Shown here in pieces: positions 11,886 through 20,354 of a stretch of DNA of 64,000 nucleotides. Within the stretch, counting starts at the first letter, position 1, and every line of letters starts with the position of its first letter. The stretch comes from Enterobacter asburiae (lineage in GTDB: Bacteria > Pseudomonadota > Gammaproteobacteria > Enterobacterales > Enterobacteriaceae). The notes beneath the pieces were generated by a model. That model was not told the origin of the DNA. It ran no database searches and was given only the letters and a program-made list of their open reading frames with translations. Made by a program: the position numbers and the translations under genes. The DNA is taken from NCBI RefSeq assembly GCF_008080435.1, contig NZ_VRKN01000005.1, positions 248,001 to 312,000 on the forward strand, given 5' to 3'.

Positions 11886-12698
11886 GTGGCTCACAACACA
11901 AAACAACCGGGACTGGTTCTTGAGAACCTCTCTGCGGGCTATCAGAAAAAAATCATCGTTGATGATATCTCCCTTACCATCCCTCAGCAGAAAATGACGG
12001 TGCTGGTAGGGGCGAACGGCTGTGGAAAATCCACGCTGTTGAGCACAATCGCGCGGCTGCTGCAGCCGCTTGGGGGCGCGGCAGTTCTCGACGGCAAGGC
12101 GATCCACGAGCAGCCGACCAAAGCGGTCGCCCGTCAGCTTGGCATTCTCCCGCAGTCTCCGCTGCTGCCGGAAGGGTTAACCGTTTTTGAACTGGTCTCG
12201 CGCGGGCGTTTTCCCTGGCAAAATTTTATGCGTCAGTGGAGCGACGAGGACGAGCTGGCGGTGGAAGAGGCCCTGCGCCTGACCGGCACGGCAGAGTTTG
12301 CCCATATGCCGGTGGAAAGTTTATCCGGCGGCCAGCGTCAGCGCTGCTGGATCGCCATGGCGCTGGCGCAGCAAACGCCGTATATCCTGCTTGACGAGCC
12401 CACGACGTTTCTCGATCTCCGCTATCAGGTGGAGATCCTGGAACTGCTGCACACCCTGACCCGCCAGCACGGGCGTACCGTCGTGGTGGTGCTGCACGAC
12501 CTCAACTTTGCGGTGAACTACGGCGATTCGCTGGTCTTTTTACGCCAGGGAAAAGTTGAAGGCGTATTGCACGAAGGCGATACCTGCACGCCGGAGCTGA
12601 TCAAAGCGGTGTTTGATGTGGACGTGCATATGTCCATTAACCCGTTGACCGGCAAGCCGTTCTTCATGCCGTTTCGCCAGGGCACTGTTCAGCCATGA
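11886..12698 (+). CDS. ATP-binding protein of iron-siderophore ABC transporter (FepC/FecE type)
   Basis: This ATPase drives import of ferric siderophore across the inner membrane. The motifs are complete: Walker A GANGCGKS, signature LSGGQRQR, Walker B ILLDEP and the switch histidine in VVLHDLN. The frame is open from 11742. I place the start at GTG 11886 because the family N-terminus begins just before LVLENLSAGY, giving 270 residues. No strong ribosome-binding site is visible there, so the start is uncertain. The stop overlaps the first permease start (ATGATG). Confidence 0.9.
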   Translation: MAHNTKQPGLVLENLSAGYQKKIIVDDISLTIPQQKMTVLVGANGCGKSTLLSTIARLLQPLGGAAVLDGKAIHEQPTKAVARQLGILPQSPLLPEGLTVFELVSRGRFPWQNFMRQWSDEDELAVEEALRLTGTAEFAHMPVESLSGGQRQRCWIAMALAQQTPYILLDEPTTFLDLRYQVEILELLHTLTRQHGRTVVVVLHDLNFAVNYGDSLVFLRQGKVEGVLHEGDTCTPELIKAVFDVDVHMSINPLTGKPFFMPFRQGTVQP

Positions 12699-13678
12699 TG
12701 CGCTCCTCTCTGGCCTTCCCGATCTTCGCACTGCTGCTGGCACTGGGCGCGATTATGCATCTGGGCATCGGCGCACGCTTTATCGCTCCGCAGACGGTGG
12801 TGGACGCATTCTTCCATTTCGACCCGCGTAATTTCGACCATAGCGTCATTATCAAATTACGACTGCTGCGTCTCTGCGCCGCGATGGTGACGGGCGCCGC
12901 CCTCGGCGTGGCGGGCGTACTGCTGCAGTCCGTGATCCGCAACCCGCTCGGCGAACCGCATATTCTGGGGCTCAACGCTGGCGCGGCCCTGGCAGTGGTG
13001 ATCACCAGCGCGCTTGGGCTGTCGCTGCCGTTTGGTCGCCCGCTCGTTGCCGCCGCCGGTGCCGCCGCGCTGTTTTTGCTGGTGCTGATGTTCTCCTCGT
13101 CCGGTCGCACCGGACTTACGCCGATGAAAATCACGCTGTGCGGCGTGGCGATGTCGGCATTTGCCTCATCGATTACCGCCGCGGTGTTAATCCTTGATGA
13201 ACAGACGCTGCTCGCCATGCGCACCTGGCTGGCAGGAGACCTGGCCGGGGTCAACGTGCAGACGCTCCAGAGCGCCCTGTGGGCTGCAGCAGCCGGTTTT
13301 GTTCTCGCCATCGTGCTGTCGCCCTCGCTCAACATGCTGGCGCTGGGAGACCGGATGGCACAGGGGCTCGGCGTGTCGCTGCTGAAAACCCGCCTGCTCG
13401 CCCTGCTGGCCATCGCGCTGCTCTGCGGTGCAGCCGTCTCTATCGCCGGGCCGATTGGCTTTATCGGTCTGGTCGTGCCGCAGCTCATTCGTCGTCTGGT
13501 GTCGGTCGATTTACGCGTGATGGTGCCACTGTCTGCCCTGTGCGGCGCGCTGGTGTTGCTGCTGGCGGATATCGCCGCCCGCACGCTGTTTACGCCCTGG
13601 GAGCTGGCAACCGGCATTATGACGGCCCTGGTGGGGGCACCCGTGTTCATCTTTATGGCGTCGAGGATGTTCAAATGA
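12695..13678 (+). CDS. FecCD-family siderophore ABC permease, first subunit
   Basis: A 327-residue inner-membrane permease of the BtuC/FecCD family with about ten hydrophobic segments. Family landmarks include GVLLQSVIRNPLGEPHILGLNAGA near residue 80 and GPIGFIGLVVPQLIRRL near 250, which contact the ATPase. Translation starts at ATG 12695 or 12698, overlapping the ATPase stop. Its stop overlaps the next permease ATG. It would form a heterodimer with the 13675-14715 product. Confidence 0.93.
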   Translation: MMRSSLAFPIFALLLALGAIMHLGIGARFIAPQTVVDAFFHFDPRNFDHSVIIKLRLLRLCAAMVTGAALGVAGVLLQSVIRNPLGEPHILGLNAGAALAVVITSALGLSLPFGRPLVAAAGAAALFLLVLMFSSSGRTGLTPMKITLCGVAMSAFASSITAAVLILDEQTLLAMRTWLAGDLAGVNVQTLQSALWAAAAGFVLAIVLSPSLNMLALGDRMAQGLGVSLLKTRLLALLAIALLCGAAVSIAGPIGFIGLVVPQLIRRLVSVDLRVMVPLSALCGALVLLLADIAARTLFTPWELATGIMTALVGAPVFIFMASRMFK

Positions 13679-14715
13679 ACCGGGCCGGACTCCGCGCGAT
13701 CCGTATTGGCCGTTTATCGGCGCTGGTTCGCCCGAGGGCGCTGGCGTGCCTGACGCTTTTAGCGCTGGTGGCGTTAAGCCTGCTGGGCTTTGGCCTGACG
13801 CACGGTTCTCTGCCCATTCCCACCTCCACCATCGGGCGCGCGCTGTTTTCTCCTGAGGGTCTGACGGCGGAGACGCGCTACATCGTGATGGATATCCGCC
13901 TGTCGCGCCTGCTGATGGCGGTGCTGTGCGGCGCGATGCTCGGCATGGCGGGGGCGGCAATGCAGTCCATCACCCGCAATGGTCTGGCTGACCCGGGGCT
14001 TATCGGCGTGAAGGAGGGCTGTAGCGCGGCGGTACTGCTGCTGATTTTTCAGTTCCCGGCACTGGGGCTGGCCTGGCGTCCGCTGGTCGGCATGGCCGGT
14101 GGGCTGCTTACCGCGCTGCTGGTAATAGCCCTGGCGCGCGATATCTCGCGCCCGCGATTCATCCTGATCGGCATTGGCGTGTCATGGGCCTTTGCCGCGG
14201 CAATGGGCGTCTTTATCACCACCGCCGACGTGCGTGACGTGCAGACGGCGATGCTGTGGCTGGCGGGAAGCCTGCATGCGGCAAACTGGACGCTGGTAGG
14301 GTTGGCCGCGCTCTGGGCTGCCCCCGCGTTTGCGCTGTTGCTGTTTACCGCGCGGGCAGCGGACGTGGCGTTGCTCGGCAGTCAGGCCGCAACGGGCCTT
14401 GGCGTGCGCACCACCCGTCTGGCGCTGCTGCGGGTTCTCGCCCCGGTGGTGCTGACGGCGGCCTGCGTCTCCTGCGTGGGCAGTATTGGTTTCGTGGGGC
14501 TGATTGCCCCGCATATGGCGCGCCTGATGCTGCGCGGTGGGCAAACCGCGCTCCTGACGGGAAGCGCCGTGCTGGGTGCGCTGCTGGTGCTGCTGGCGGA
14601 TAACGTCGGACGTCTGGCATTCCTCCCGCTGCAGTTGCCGGCGGGAATTGTGATTTCATTGATTGGCGGACCGTTTTTCCTGCTGCTGCTCTGGCAGCGT
14701 CGGGACAGATTTTAG
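13675..14715 (+). CDS. FecCD-family siderophore ABC permease, second subunit
   Basis: A 346-residue permease of the same family, with AGAAMQSITRNGLADPGLIGVKEG and GSIGFVGLIAPHMARL matching the motifs of the first subunit. The frame is open upstream to 13279, but that part overlaps the first permease. The ATG at 13675 overlaps its stop as ATGA and starts MNRAGLRAIRIGRL. Two different permeases plus one ATPase is the FecCDE/FepDGC arrangement. Confidence 0.93.
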   Translation: MNRAGLRAIRIGRLSALVRPRALACLTLLALVALSLLGFGLTHGSLPIPTSTIGRALFSPEGLTAETRYIVMDIRLSRLLMAVLCGAMLGMAGAAMQSITRNGLADPGLIGVKEGCSAAVLLLIFQFPALGLAWRPLVGMAGGLLTALLVIALARDISRPRFILIGIGVSWAFAAAMGVFITTADVRDVQTAMLWLAGSLHAANWTLVGLAALWAAPAFALLLFTARAADVALLGSQAATGLGVRTTRLALLRVLAPVVLTAACVSCVGSIGFVGLIAPHMARLMLRGGQTALLTGSAVLGALLVLLADNVGRLAFLPLQLPAGIVISLIGGPFFLLLLWQRRDRF

Positions 14716-14721
14716 GGGAGT

Positions 14722-15675
14722 ATGATGCGCGTAGTGTTTTCGATGCTGTTGCTGGTGGGGTTCGCGGTGAGTGCGGCGGAGCCGACGCAGACGTTTACTG
14801 ACGATCTGAACCGAAAAGTGGTGGTGCCGGTTCATCCGAAACGGATTGTCTCCTTACACGATCTGGATATTACTATTCCGCTGATTGAGCTTGGCGTGCC
14901 GCCGGTGGCGAGCCATGGCCGCACGCGGCCGGACGGCAGCCACTTTCTGCGCTCAAGCGGCATGTTGACCGGCGTCGACTTCGACAATTCCGACATTAAA
15001 TTTATCGGTACGGCCGATATCGACATTGAAGCTATCGCCGCCGCAAAGCCTGACCTGATCATTACCGAGCCAACCCGCAACACCCCGGTGGAACAGCTGG
15101 CGAAAATTGCCCCGACGGTGAGTATCGATCATCTCGACGGCGGCGCGCCGGAGATCTACCGCAAGCTGGCTCAGCTGACAGGAACGCAGGCACGGCTCAA
15201 GGTTCTGGAGCGCCGCTATCAGGAGCAAATCAAGGCGCTGAAGGCGACTATTGATACCCGCAAGGTGACCGTGTCCGTGATTCAGGCGAATCAGGGAAAG
15301 ATTAACGCCATGCACAGTTACCACTCGCTGGGCCGCGTGCTGCGCGACGCGGGATTCAAATTCCCACCGCTGATTGAGAGCATCCCGGACGGAGGGCGCA
15401 TCGACGTCAGCGCCGAGCGCCTGCCGGAGCTGGATGCCGATTTCGTCTTCGCCACCTGGCGCGGGGATACGGGCGGTAAACCGCAGGACGAGCTGGCGGC
15501 GATGGATGCGGTCATGCCGGGCTGGTGTCAGTTCCTGAATGCCTGCCGAACCGGGCACTACGTGCTGATCTCGCGTGAAGAGGCCATCTCGAATTCGTTC
15601 GCCTCGTTAGGGCTGATGGCCGCGCAGGTGCAGTCGCAGATTGCCGGGCGTCCGTTGCCGGAGGCGTCACGGTGA
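14722..15675 (+). CDS. Periplasmic siderophore-binding protein (FepB/FecB family)
   Basis: A 317-residue periplasmic substrate-binding protein (class III, linked by one long helix). The signal peptide runs to about residue 19 (LLVGFAVSAAEP). The pattern KRIVSLHDLDITIPLIELGVPPVA followed by KPDLIITEP is typical of FecB/FhuD proteins. Two ATGs are adjacent at 14722 and 14725. The second has better spacing from GGGGAG. Two cysteines near the C-terminus (GWCQFLNACR) may form a disulphide. The stop overlaps the regulator start as GTGA. Confidence 0.92.
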   Translation: MMRVVFSMLLLVGFAVSAAEPTQTFTDDLNRKVVVPVHPKRIVSLHDLDITIPLIELGVPPVASHGRTRPDGSHFLRSSGMLTGVDFDNSDIKFIGTADIDIEAIAAAKPDLIITEPTRNTPVEQLAKIAPTVSIDHLDGGAPEIYRKLAQLTGTQARLKVLERRYQEQIKALKATIDTRKVTVSVIQANQGKINAMHSYHSLGRVLRDAGFKFPPLIESIPDGGRIDVSAERLPELDADFVFATWRGDTGGKPQDELAAMDAVMPGWCQFLNACRTGHYVLISREEAISNSFASLGLMAAQVQSQIAGRPLPEASR

Positions 15676-16559
15676 TCCGCAAAGAGAAAGGGTGCGTGGA
15701 TGTCTATGGCGACCGCTTTCGCGCGCGCGCGCATCAGCTGACGCCGCGTCTGCTGCAGGTTGCACGCTATATCCATGACAACCGCGAAGCGGTGATGGAA
15801 CAGACCGCAATGGAGATTGCTGCAGGGTTGAAAACCTCGGATGCCACGGTAGTCCGCGCCATTCAGGCGCTGGGTTTCGCCGGGCTGCGCGATCTCAAGC
15901 AAACGCTGGAGCAGTGGTTTGGTCCGGTGGTCACCTCCAGCGAAAAGATGTCCACCACGGTGAATACGCTCGCCAGCGACGTCAACGCGAGCATTGATTT
16001 CGTGCTGGAGGGGCATCAACACACCTGCGAGGTGTTATCCGAGCCCCACAACCGCTACGCGATGGCGCAGGCGGTCTCTCTGCTGGCGCAGGCGAGGCAG
16101 GTCGCCATATTTGGTATTGGCGCCTCCGGCATTCTGGCCGAGTACACCGCCAGGCTGTTCAGTCGTATGGGGTTACCCGCTACGCCGCTTAACCGTACCG
16201 GCATAGGGCTTGCCGAGCAGCTGATTGCGCTTCAGCGCGGCGACGTGCTGGTGATGATGGCGCAGAAATCCGCGCACCGGGAGGGGCAAACCACGCTGCG
16301 TGAAGCAAAACGTCTGGGCATTCCAACCATCCTGCTGACCAACGCCCTTGACTCACGTTTCAGCAAGGAGGCCGGCGTGGTGATCCACGTTCCGCGTGGC
16401 GGCGAAAAAGGCAAAATCCCGCTCCACGGCACGGTGCTGCTGTGTCTGGAGATGATCATTTTATCCGTGGCTTCCACCGAGCCGCAGCGCACCATCAAGT
16501 CGATGAAGCGCATCAACGAGTTACATCGTGGGTTAAAACCGGGGAAGAAAAGCAGCTAA
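15672..16559 (+). CDS. MurR/RpiR-family transcription regulator with SIS domain, last gene of siderophore operon
   Basis: A 295-residue regulator: an N-terminal HTH_6 domain (residues about 10-85, with TAMEIAAGLKTSDATVVRAIQALGF as the helix-turn-helix) and a C-terminal SIS sugar-phosphate-binding domain (about 120-270, with FGIGASGILAEYTARLFSRMG). It starts at GTG 15672, well spaced from GGAGG and overlapping the binding-protein stop. RpiR proteins normally sense phosphorylated sugars, so a place at the end of an iron-siderophore operon is unusual. Its targets could be this operon or unrelated genes. Confidence 0.88.
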   Translation: MIRKEKGCVDVYGDRFRARAHQLTPRLLQVARYIHDNREAVMEQTAMEIAAGLKTSDATVVRAIQALGFAGLRDLKQTLEQWFGPVVTSSEKMSTTVNTLASDVNASIDFVLEGHQHTCEVLSEPHNRYAMAQAVSLLAQARQVAIFGIGASGILAEYTARLFSRMGLPATPLNRTGIGLAEQLIALQRGDVLVMMAQKSAHREGQTTLREAKRLGIPTILLTNALDSRFSKEAGVVIHVPRGGEKGKIPLHGTVLLCLEMIILSVASTEPQRTIKSMKRINELHRGLKPGKKSS

Positions 16560-16565
16560 AACAAA

Positions 16566-16638
16566 GCCCGGTGGCGCTAGCGCTTACCGGGCCTACGGTT
16601 CAGGTTTTGTAGGCCGGGTAAACGCAGTGCCACCCGGC
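16566..16638. repeat. REP pair at right border of siderophore island
   Basis: Inverted REP units lie at 16566-16596 and 16609-16638, with the GCCCGGTGGCGC and GTAGGCCGGGTAAACG cores. They separate the island's last gene from ygiN, which ends convergently. With the unit at 9320 they bracket the island. Confidence 0.82.
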
Positions 16639-16651
16639 AAATTCCACGAAC

Positions 16652-16966
16652 TTAAACCCCTTGCTCCAGAATACGGATGTGGGTTTCCAGCACGTCACCC
16701 TTCACCGCGTCGCTCCACGCTTTCATGTGCGGGGTTTGCAGGTGCGCTTCAAGATGCGCGACGGTTTCCCACTGCTCAACCATGATGATCGAGTCTGGCG
16801 CGGTCGCCTGGAAGCTGGCGTCAGTAGCGGCATCCACCATCGGCGCGTAGCCGTGGCAGCCTTCTTCTTTCAGTACGGTCGGGATAATTTTCGCGAACTG
16901 ATCCAGCACCGCCTGACGGTGATGTTGACCTGGACGAGTACGGATTTCTGCGATAACGGTAAGCAT
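16652..16966 (-). CDS. ygiN: YgiN, quinol monooxygenase
   Basis: A 104-residue protein of the antibiotic-biosynthesis-monooxygenase (ABM) fold, the E. coli length. In E. coli YgiN oxidises menadiol to menadione and is proposed to form a quinone redox cycle with MdaB. The EQWE motif near residue 66 and His residues of the ferredoxin-like dimer are visible. It is 31 bases downstream of mdaB and probably co-transcribed with it. Confidence 0.96.
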   Translation of the reverse strand: MLTVIAEIRTRPGQHHRQAVLDQFAKIIPTVLKEEGCHGYAPMVDAATDASFQATAPDSIIMVEQWETVAHLEAHLQTPHMKAWSDAVKGDVLETHIRILEQGV

Positions 16967-16997
16967 GTTTACTACTCCTTTAATTCCAGGCTACCAG

Positions 16998-17579
16998 TTA
17001 AGCAAAAATTTTCGCGAGATGCTTGCGATATTCTGCGATATAGCTCGGGACGTCAGGCATTTTAATCACGTCGTTGACGATAAACGTCGGCAGCGGATCC
17101 ATTCCCAGGAACTGGTTAGCCTTGTGGAACGGCAGGTACGCGCCGTCAACGCCTACGCCTTCGAAGAACTGATCTTTCCCGGTGAAGGCTTCCAGCGGGG
17201 CGTTCCAGGTCAGGGAGAGCATATATTTTTTGCCCTGAATCAGACCGCCTGAACCGTATTTTTTGGAAGCGTCAGAGCGAGTGCGGCCATCGCTGGCATA
17301 CAGTGAGCCGTGACCTTCGGTGAACACGTCGTCCATGTATTTTTTCACGGTCCACGGCGCGCCCATCCACCAGCCTGGCATCTGCCAGATCACCACGTCA
17401 GCCCACAGGAAGTTCTGCACTTCGGCTTTCACGTCGTAGTTGCTGTCTGCACGCACGACCTTAACATCATGCCCGGCGTCGCGCAGGAAACCGTCCGCGA
17501 CCTCGGTCAGGGTGTCATTCAGCTGGCCTTTAGAGTGCGCAAATTCTTTTGCACCGTTGATAATCAGAATGTTGCTCAT
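16998..17579 (-). CDS. mdaB: MdaB, NADPH:quinone reductase
   Basis: A 193-residue flavodoxin-fold FAD enzyme that reduces quinones by two electrons, avoiding semiquinone radicals. The N-terminus MSNILIINGAKEFAHSKGQLN is the FAD-phosphate loop, and QMPGWWMGAPWTVKKYMDDVF lines the isoalloxazine site. Length equals E. coli MdaB. It lies downstream of qseBC in the same direction and upstream of ygiN. E. coli ygiZ, which lies between qseC and mdaB there, is absent. Confidence 0.97.
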   Translation of the reverse strand: MSNILIINGAKEFAHSKGQLNDTLTEVADGFLRDAGHDVKVVRADSNYDVKAEVQNFLWADVVIWQMPGWWMGAPWTVKKYMDDVFTEGHGSLYASDGRTRSDASKKYGSGGLIQGKKYMLSLTWNAPLEAFTGKDQFFEGVGVDGAYLPFHKANQFLGMDPLPTFIVNDVIKMPDVPSYIAEYRKHLAKIFA

Positions 17580-17684
17580 GAGTTGTCCTCGATGATGAGA
17601 GTATGGCGAGTATTCTACGCGCGAGGACGGTGCGGCAAAATGAGCAAAATGTGCAAAGTCTTTTGCGTTAAATGCAATAATCCC

Positions 17685-19034
17685 TTACCAGCTGACCTTC
17701 ACTTCAAAACCGCCTTCAGGGGCATTGCTCAGCGAAACGCGCATCCCGTGCAGGGCGGCGATGCGTTTTACGATGGATAACCCAAGCCCGCTGCCCGTGG
17801 CATCCTGACCCGGCGGACGATAAAAGCGCTCGCCGATGCGCGCCAGCGCGTCCGGTGAAATGCCGGGACCGTTGTCGCGCACGGTAAAGCTACGCGCGTC
17901 CAGCGTCACGTCCACCACGCTGCCGCGCGGACTGTAGCGAATCGCGTTATCCAGCAGGTTGCGCACCAGCAGGCTCAGGAGCAGCTGCTGGCCCGTGCGG
18001 GTAACCTCTGGCGCAATGACGTTCAGACGCATATCAATGCCCGCCTGCTGCGCCGGGTGATAAATATCCATCACCGCAGACTGCAGCAAATCGGCCATCG
18101 CAATAGGCTCTACACCGTCCAGGTTATCCAGTGAATCCAGACGCGACAGCGTGAGGAGTTGATCCACCAGCCGGGAGGCGCGATCGATACCCGCATGAAG
18201 CTGCGACAGGGCTTTCGACTGCGCCTCGGGATCGTCCAGAGAGAGCTGCGCCACGTCGGTTTGTACTTTCAGGGCGGCCAGCGGGCTGCGCAGTTCGTGG
18301 GCGGCATCGGACGTAAAGCGGCGCTCGCGGCTCATCATCTCCTGAGTGCGGGTAAACAGGTGGTTCAGCGCGTCGAGCAGGGGGCGCACTTCAGTTGGAA
18401 CACCCGACGTCGGCAGTTTATCGGTGGCATCCGGTGAGCGTGAAAGCAGCGTCTGCGCCAGCTTTTTCAGAGGCTTCAGTTCGCGACTTAACAGAACGAT
18501 AAGCAGCAGCAACATGACGGGCAACGCCACCAGCCACGGTGTGAGCTGCGAGCTGACCACGTCCAGCGCCATATCCTGCCGATACTCCCACTCCTGTCCG
18601 ACCACTACGCGATACTTCCCGTCGGGTGAGGTCAGCCATAAAAATCGCCACTCATCGTTGTCGCCCTGTAACTGCCCGTTATCGAACCCGTCGCGGCGAT
18701 AGTGGTACGGAATATCGCGGCCGTTCTCACCGTCGTTGAGGAGCATTTTGCCGTCGACGGCGTAGATGGCGAAAGCCAGCGCGTCGTCATCGAGACGGCC
18801 ATGCTTCACTTTTTTCGGGATCTCACGCATCCGTTCGGGGGCGCGGATCTCGTCCAGATCCATCGTCAGCAGACGTTTAGCAAACAGCATCTGCTGGGTA
18901 TCGAACAGCTTGTCGAGCTTATGGGTCGTCTGCTGCCAGGCGACAAGACTGGCGGCAAACCAGGCAACCAGAGAGAGCAGCAGGAAGAGAAGCGTCAGGC
19001 GCAGCTTCAGGCTCAGGCGTTGCGTCAGTTTCAT
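17685..19034 (-). CDS. qseC: QseC sensor histidine kinase
   Basis: A 449-residue membrane kinase, the E. coli length. It has two transmembrane segments (about 12-32 and 160-180) flanking a periplasmic sensor. The dimerisation domain carries the phospho-acceptor histidine in [14 protein letters not shown], and the C-terminal ATPase carries [18 protein letters not shown] and [11 protein letters not shown]. In E. coli QseC responds to adrenergic and AI-3 signals and controls motility and virulence genes. Its ATG overlaps the qseB stop as ATGA. Confidence 0.97.
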   Translation of the reverse strand: MKLTQRLSLKLRLTLLFLLLSLVAWFAASLVAWQQTTHKLDKLFDTQQMLFAKRLLTMDLDEIRAPERMREIPKKVKHGRLDDDALAFAIYAVDGKMLLNDGENGRDIPYHYRRDGFDNGQLQGDNDEWRFLWLTSPDGKYRVVVGQEWEYRQDMALDVVSSQLTPWLVALPVMLLLLIVLLSRELKPLKKLAQTLLSRSPDATDKLPTSGVPTEVRPLLDALNHLFTRTQEMMSRERRFTSDAAHELRSPLAALKVQTDVAQLSLDDPEAQSKALSQLHAGIDRASRLVDQLLTLSRLDSLDNLDGVEPIAMADLLQSAVMDIYHPAQQAGIDMRLNVIAPEVTRTGQQLLLSLLVRNLLDNAIRYSPRGSVVDVTLDARSFTVRDNGPGISPDALARIGERFYRPPGQDATGSGLGLSIVKRIAALHGMRVSLSNAPEGGFEVKVSW

Positions 19035-19690
19035 GCGTCACCCAGGGTGTAGCCGATGCCGTGCACGGTGCGGATAAACTCGCTGCCAAGCTTGCGGCGC
19101 AGATGATGGACGTGAACCTCGATGGCGTTGCTGGAGACGTCGTCGTCCCAGGTATAAAGTTTTTCCTCGATAAGCTTTCGCGGCAGCACCCGGCCCGCGT
19201 TACGCATTAACAGCTCAAGCAGCGCGAACTCTTTCGGCTTGAGCGTCAGCGGCTCACCGTCCAGCGTGGCGACGAGACGGCTCGGATCGAGCGTGACCTT
19301 CCCGTGACGCAGTTCGCTACGCGCCTGACCGTGGCTGCGACGGACCAGCGCTTCGAGGCGGGCGCCCACTTCAATCAGCGCGAACGGCTTACAGAGATAA
19401 TCATCCGCGCCAAGACGCAGTCCTTCGACGCGCTGGTTAAGCGCATCCCGCGCCGTCAGAATTAATACCGGCTCGCTGCGCCCGCTTTCGCGCCACGCGC
19501 GCAGGATGTCCAGACCGTCAATTTCCGGCAGCGTCAGATCCAGCACCACGGCATCATAAGGTGCAGAAGAGAGCGCGGTCTGACCGGTTTTTCCGTCGGT
19601 AAACCAGTCCACGCTAAAGCCCATTTTGCTTAACCCCGCCTTGATACCGTCGCCGATTAACCTGTCGTCTTCTACCAGTAAAATGCGCAT
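19031..19690 (-). CDS. qseB: QseB response regulator (OmpR family)
   Basis: A 219-residue OmpR-type regulator. The receiver domain (1-115) has acidic pair Glu7/Asp8-Asp9, phospho-acceptor Asp51 in VVLDLTLPE, Thr79 in LTARD and Lys101 in LCKPFA. The winged-helix domain (125-219) ends YTLGDA. It is partner to QseC. QseB binds its own promoter and that of the divergent ygiW; a direct repeat fitting this family lies between the two genes. Confidence 0.97.
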   Translation of the reverse strand: MRILLVEDDRLIGDGIKAGLSKMGFSVDWFTDGKTGQTALSSAPYDAVVLDLTLPEIDGLDILRAWRESGRSEPVLILTARDALNQRVEGLRLGADDYLCKPFALIEVGARLEALVRRSHGQARSELRHGKVTLDPSRLVATLDGEPLTLKPKEFALLELLMRNAGRVLPRKLIEEKLYTWDDDVSSNAIEVHVHHLRRKLGSEFIRTVHGIGYTLGDA

Positions 19691-19763
19691 GTTCCCTCCT
19701 TGATGCCGTCAGTAAACCCTCTGCAAGCGCCTGCTGTACAGCAATAATAAATAAATTTTTCCC

Positions 19764-19779
19764 TTAAGAAGTTGTTAAG
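19764..19779. promoter_or_regulatory. Candidate QseB/PmrA-type direct repeat in qseB-ygiW promoter region
   Basis: TTAAG at 19764-19768 recurs at 19775-19779, exactly 11 bases (one helical turn) apart. A further TTAA follows near 19791. OmpR-family regulators, including PmrA (TTAA half-sites) and QseB, bind such repeats. The position between divergent qseB and ygiW suits autoregulation. This is inferred from pattern only. Confidence 0.55.
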
Positions 19780-19828
19780 GATTACCCTGTTAAATGGACC
19801 GCGAAACCAGATTAAAGGGAGACTTAAT

Positions 19829-20236
19829 ATGAAAAAATTCGCTGCCATTGCCGCCATCATGATGATGACCACTGCCCCTGTTTTTGCTGCGCAGGGCGGA
19901 TTTAACGGTCCGTCCGCCACGCAAACCCAGACCCAGACCCAGACGCAGACGGGCGGTTTTGTTGATAACGACGCTAACCTCACCACCGCGGTGAAGGTCA
20001 AAGAGATGAAAGACGACAGTTGGGTGAAGCTGCGCGGGAACATTACCCAGCGTCTGTCCGATGACCGCTACACCTTCCGCGATGAGACCGGCACGGTCAA
20101 CGTGGAGATTGACCACAAGCGCTGGAACGGTGTGACCGTCACCCCGCAGGATAAAGTGGAAATCCAGGGCAAGGTCGATAAAGAGTGGAACGATTTTGAA
20201 ATCGACGTGAAGCAGGTTATCAGGCTGAACAAATAA
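19829..20236 (+). CDS. ygiW: YgiW, periplasmic OB-fold stress protein with in-frame QT repeat
   Basis: A 135-residue periplasmic protein with a 20-residue signal peptide (MKKFAAIAAIMM... ending VFA) and a BOF/OB-fold domain (about 50-130) carrying WVKLRGNI and VEIDHKRWNGVTVTP. The family (YgiW/YdeI) is linked to resistance to peroxide and cationic peptides. Between signal and domain lies QTQTQTQTQT, encoded by five near-identical hexamers (19922-19951). I do not recall this in E. coli YgiW, which is about five residues shorter. The ATG at 19829 follows AAAGGGA. Confidence 0.94.
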   Translation: MKKFAAIAAIMMMTTAPVFAAQGGFNGPSATQTQTQTQTQTGGFVDNDANLTTAVKVKEMKDDSWVKLRGNITQRLSDDRYTFRDETGTVNVEIDHKRWNGVTVTPQDKVEIQGKVDKEWNDFEIDVKQVIRLNK

Positions 20237-20240
20237 CCCG

Positions 20241-20270
20241 AAAAGGGCCGCTTATGCGGCCCTTTTTCTT
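20241..20270 (+). terminator. Rho-independent terminator of ygiW
   Basis: AAAGGGCCGC pairs with GCGGCCCTTT across a TTAT loop, and a run of T follows. It lies five bases after the ygiW stop and separates it from parC. Confidence 0.9.
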
Positions 20271-20354
20271 TGTGACTCAACTCGCCAGATAAGGTAGTAT
20301 CTGCGGCAATATTGCCTGAAACCCTTCGGTTTCTGAGTTGAGGAATCACACGTA

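Noticed and set aside
12664..13674. 336-codon open frame antisense to the first FecCD permease
   Set aside because: Ser/Ala/Thr-rich translation is the usual shadow of a hydrophobic gene. The permease motifs are on the plus strand.
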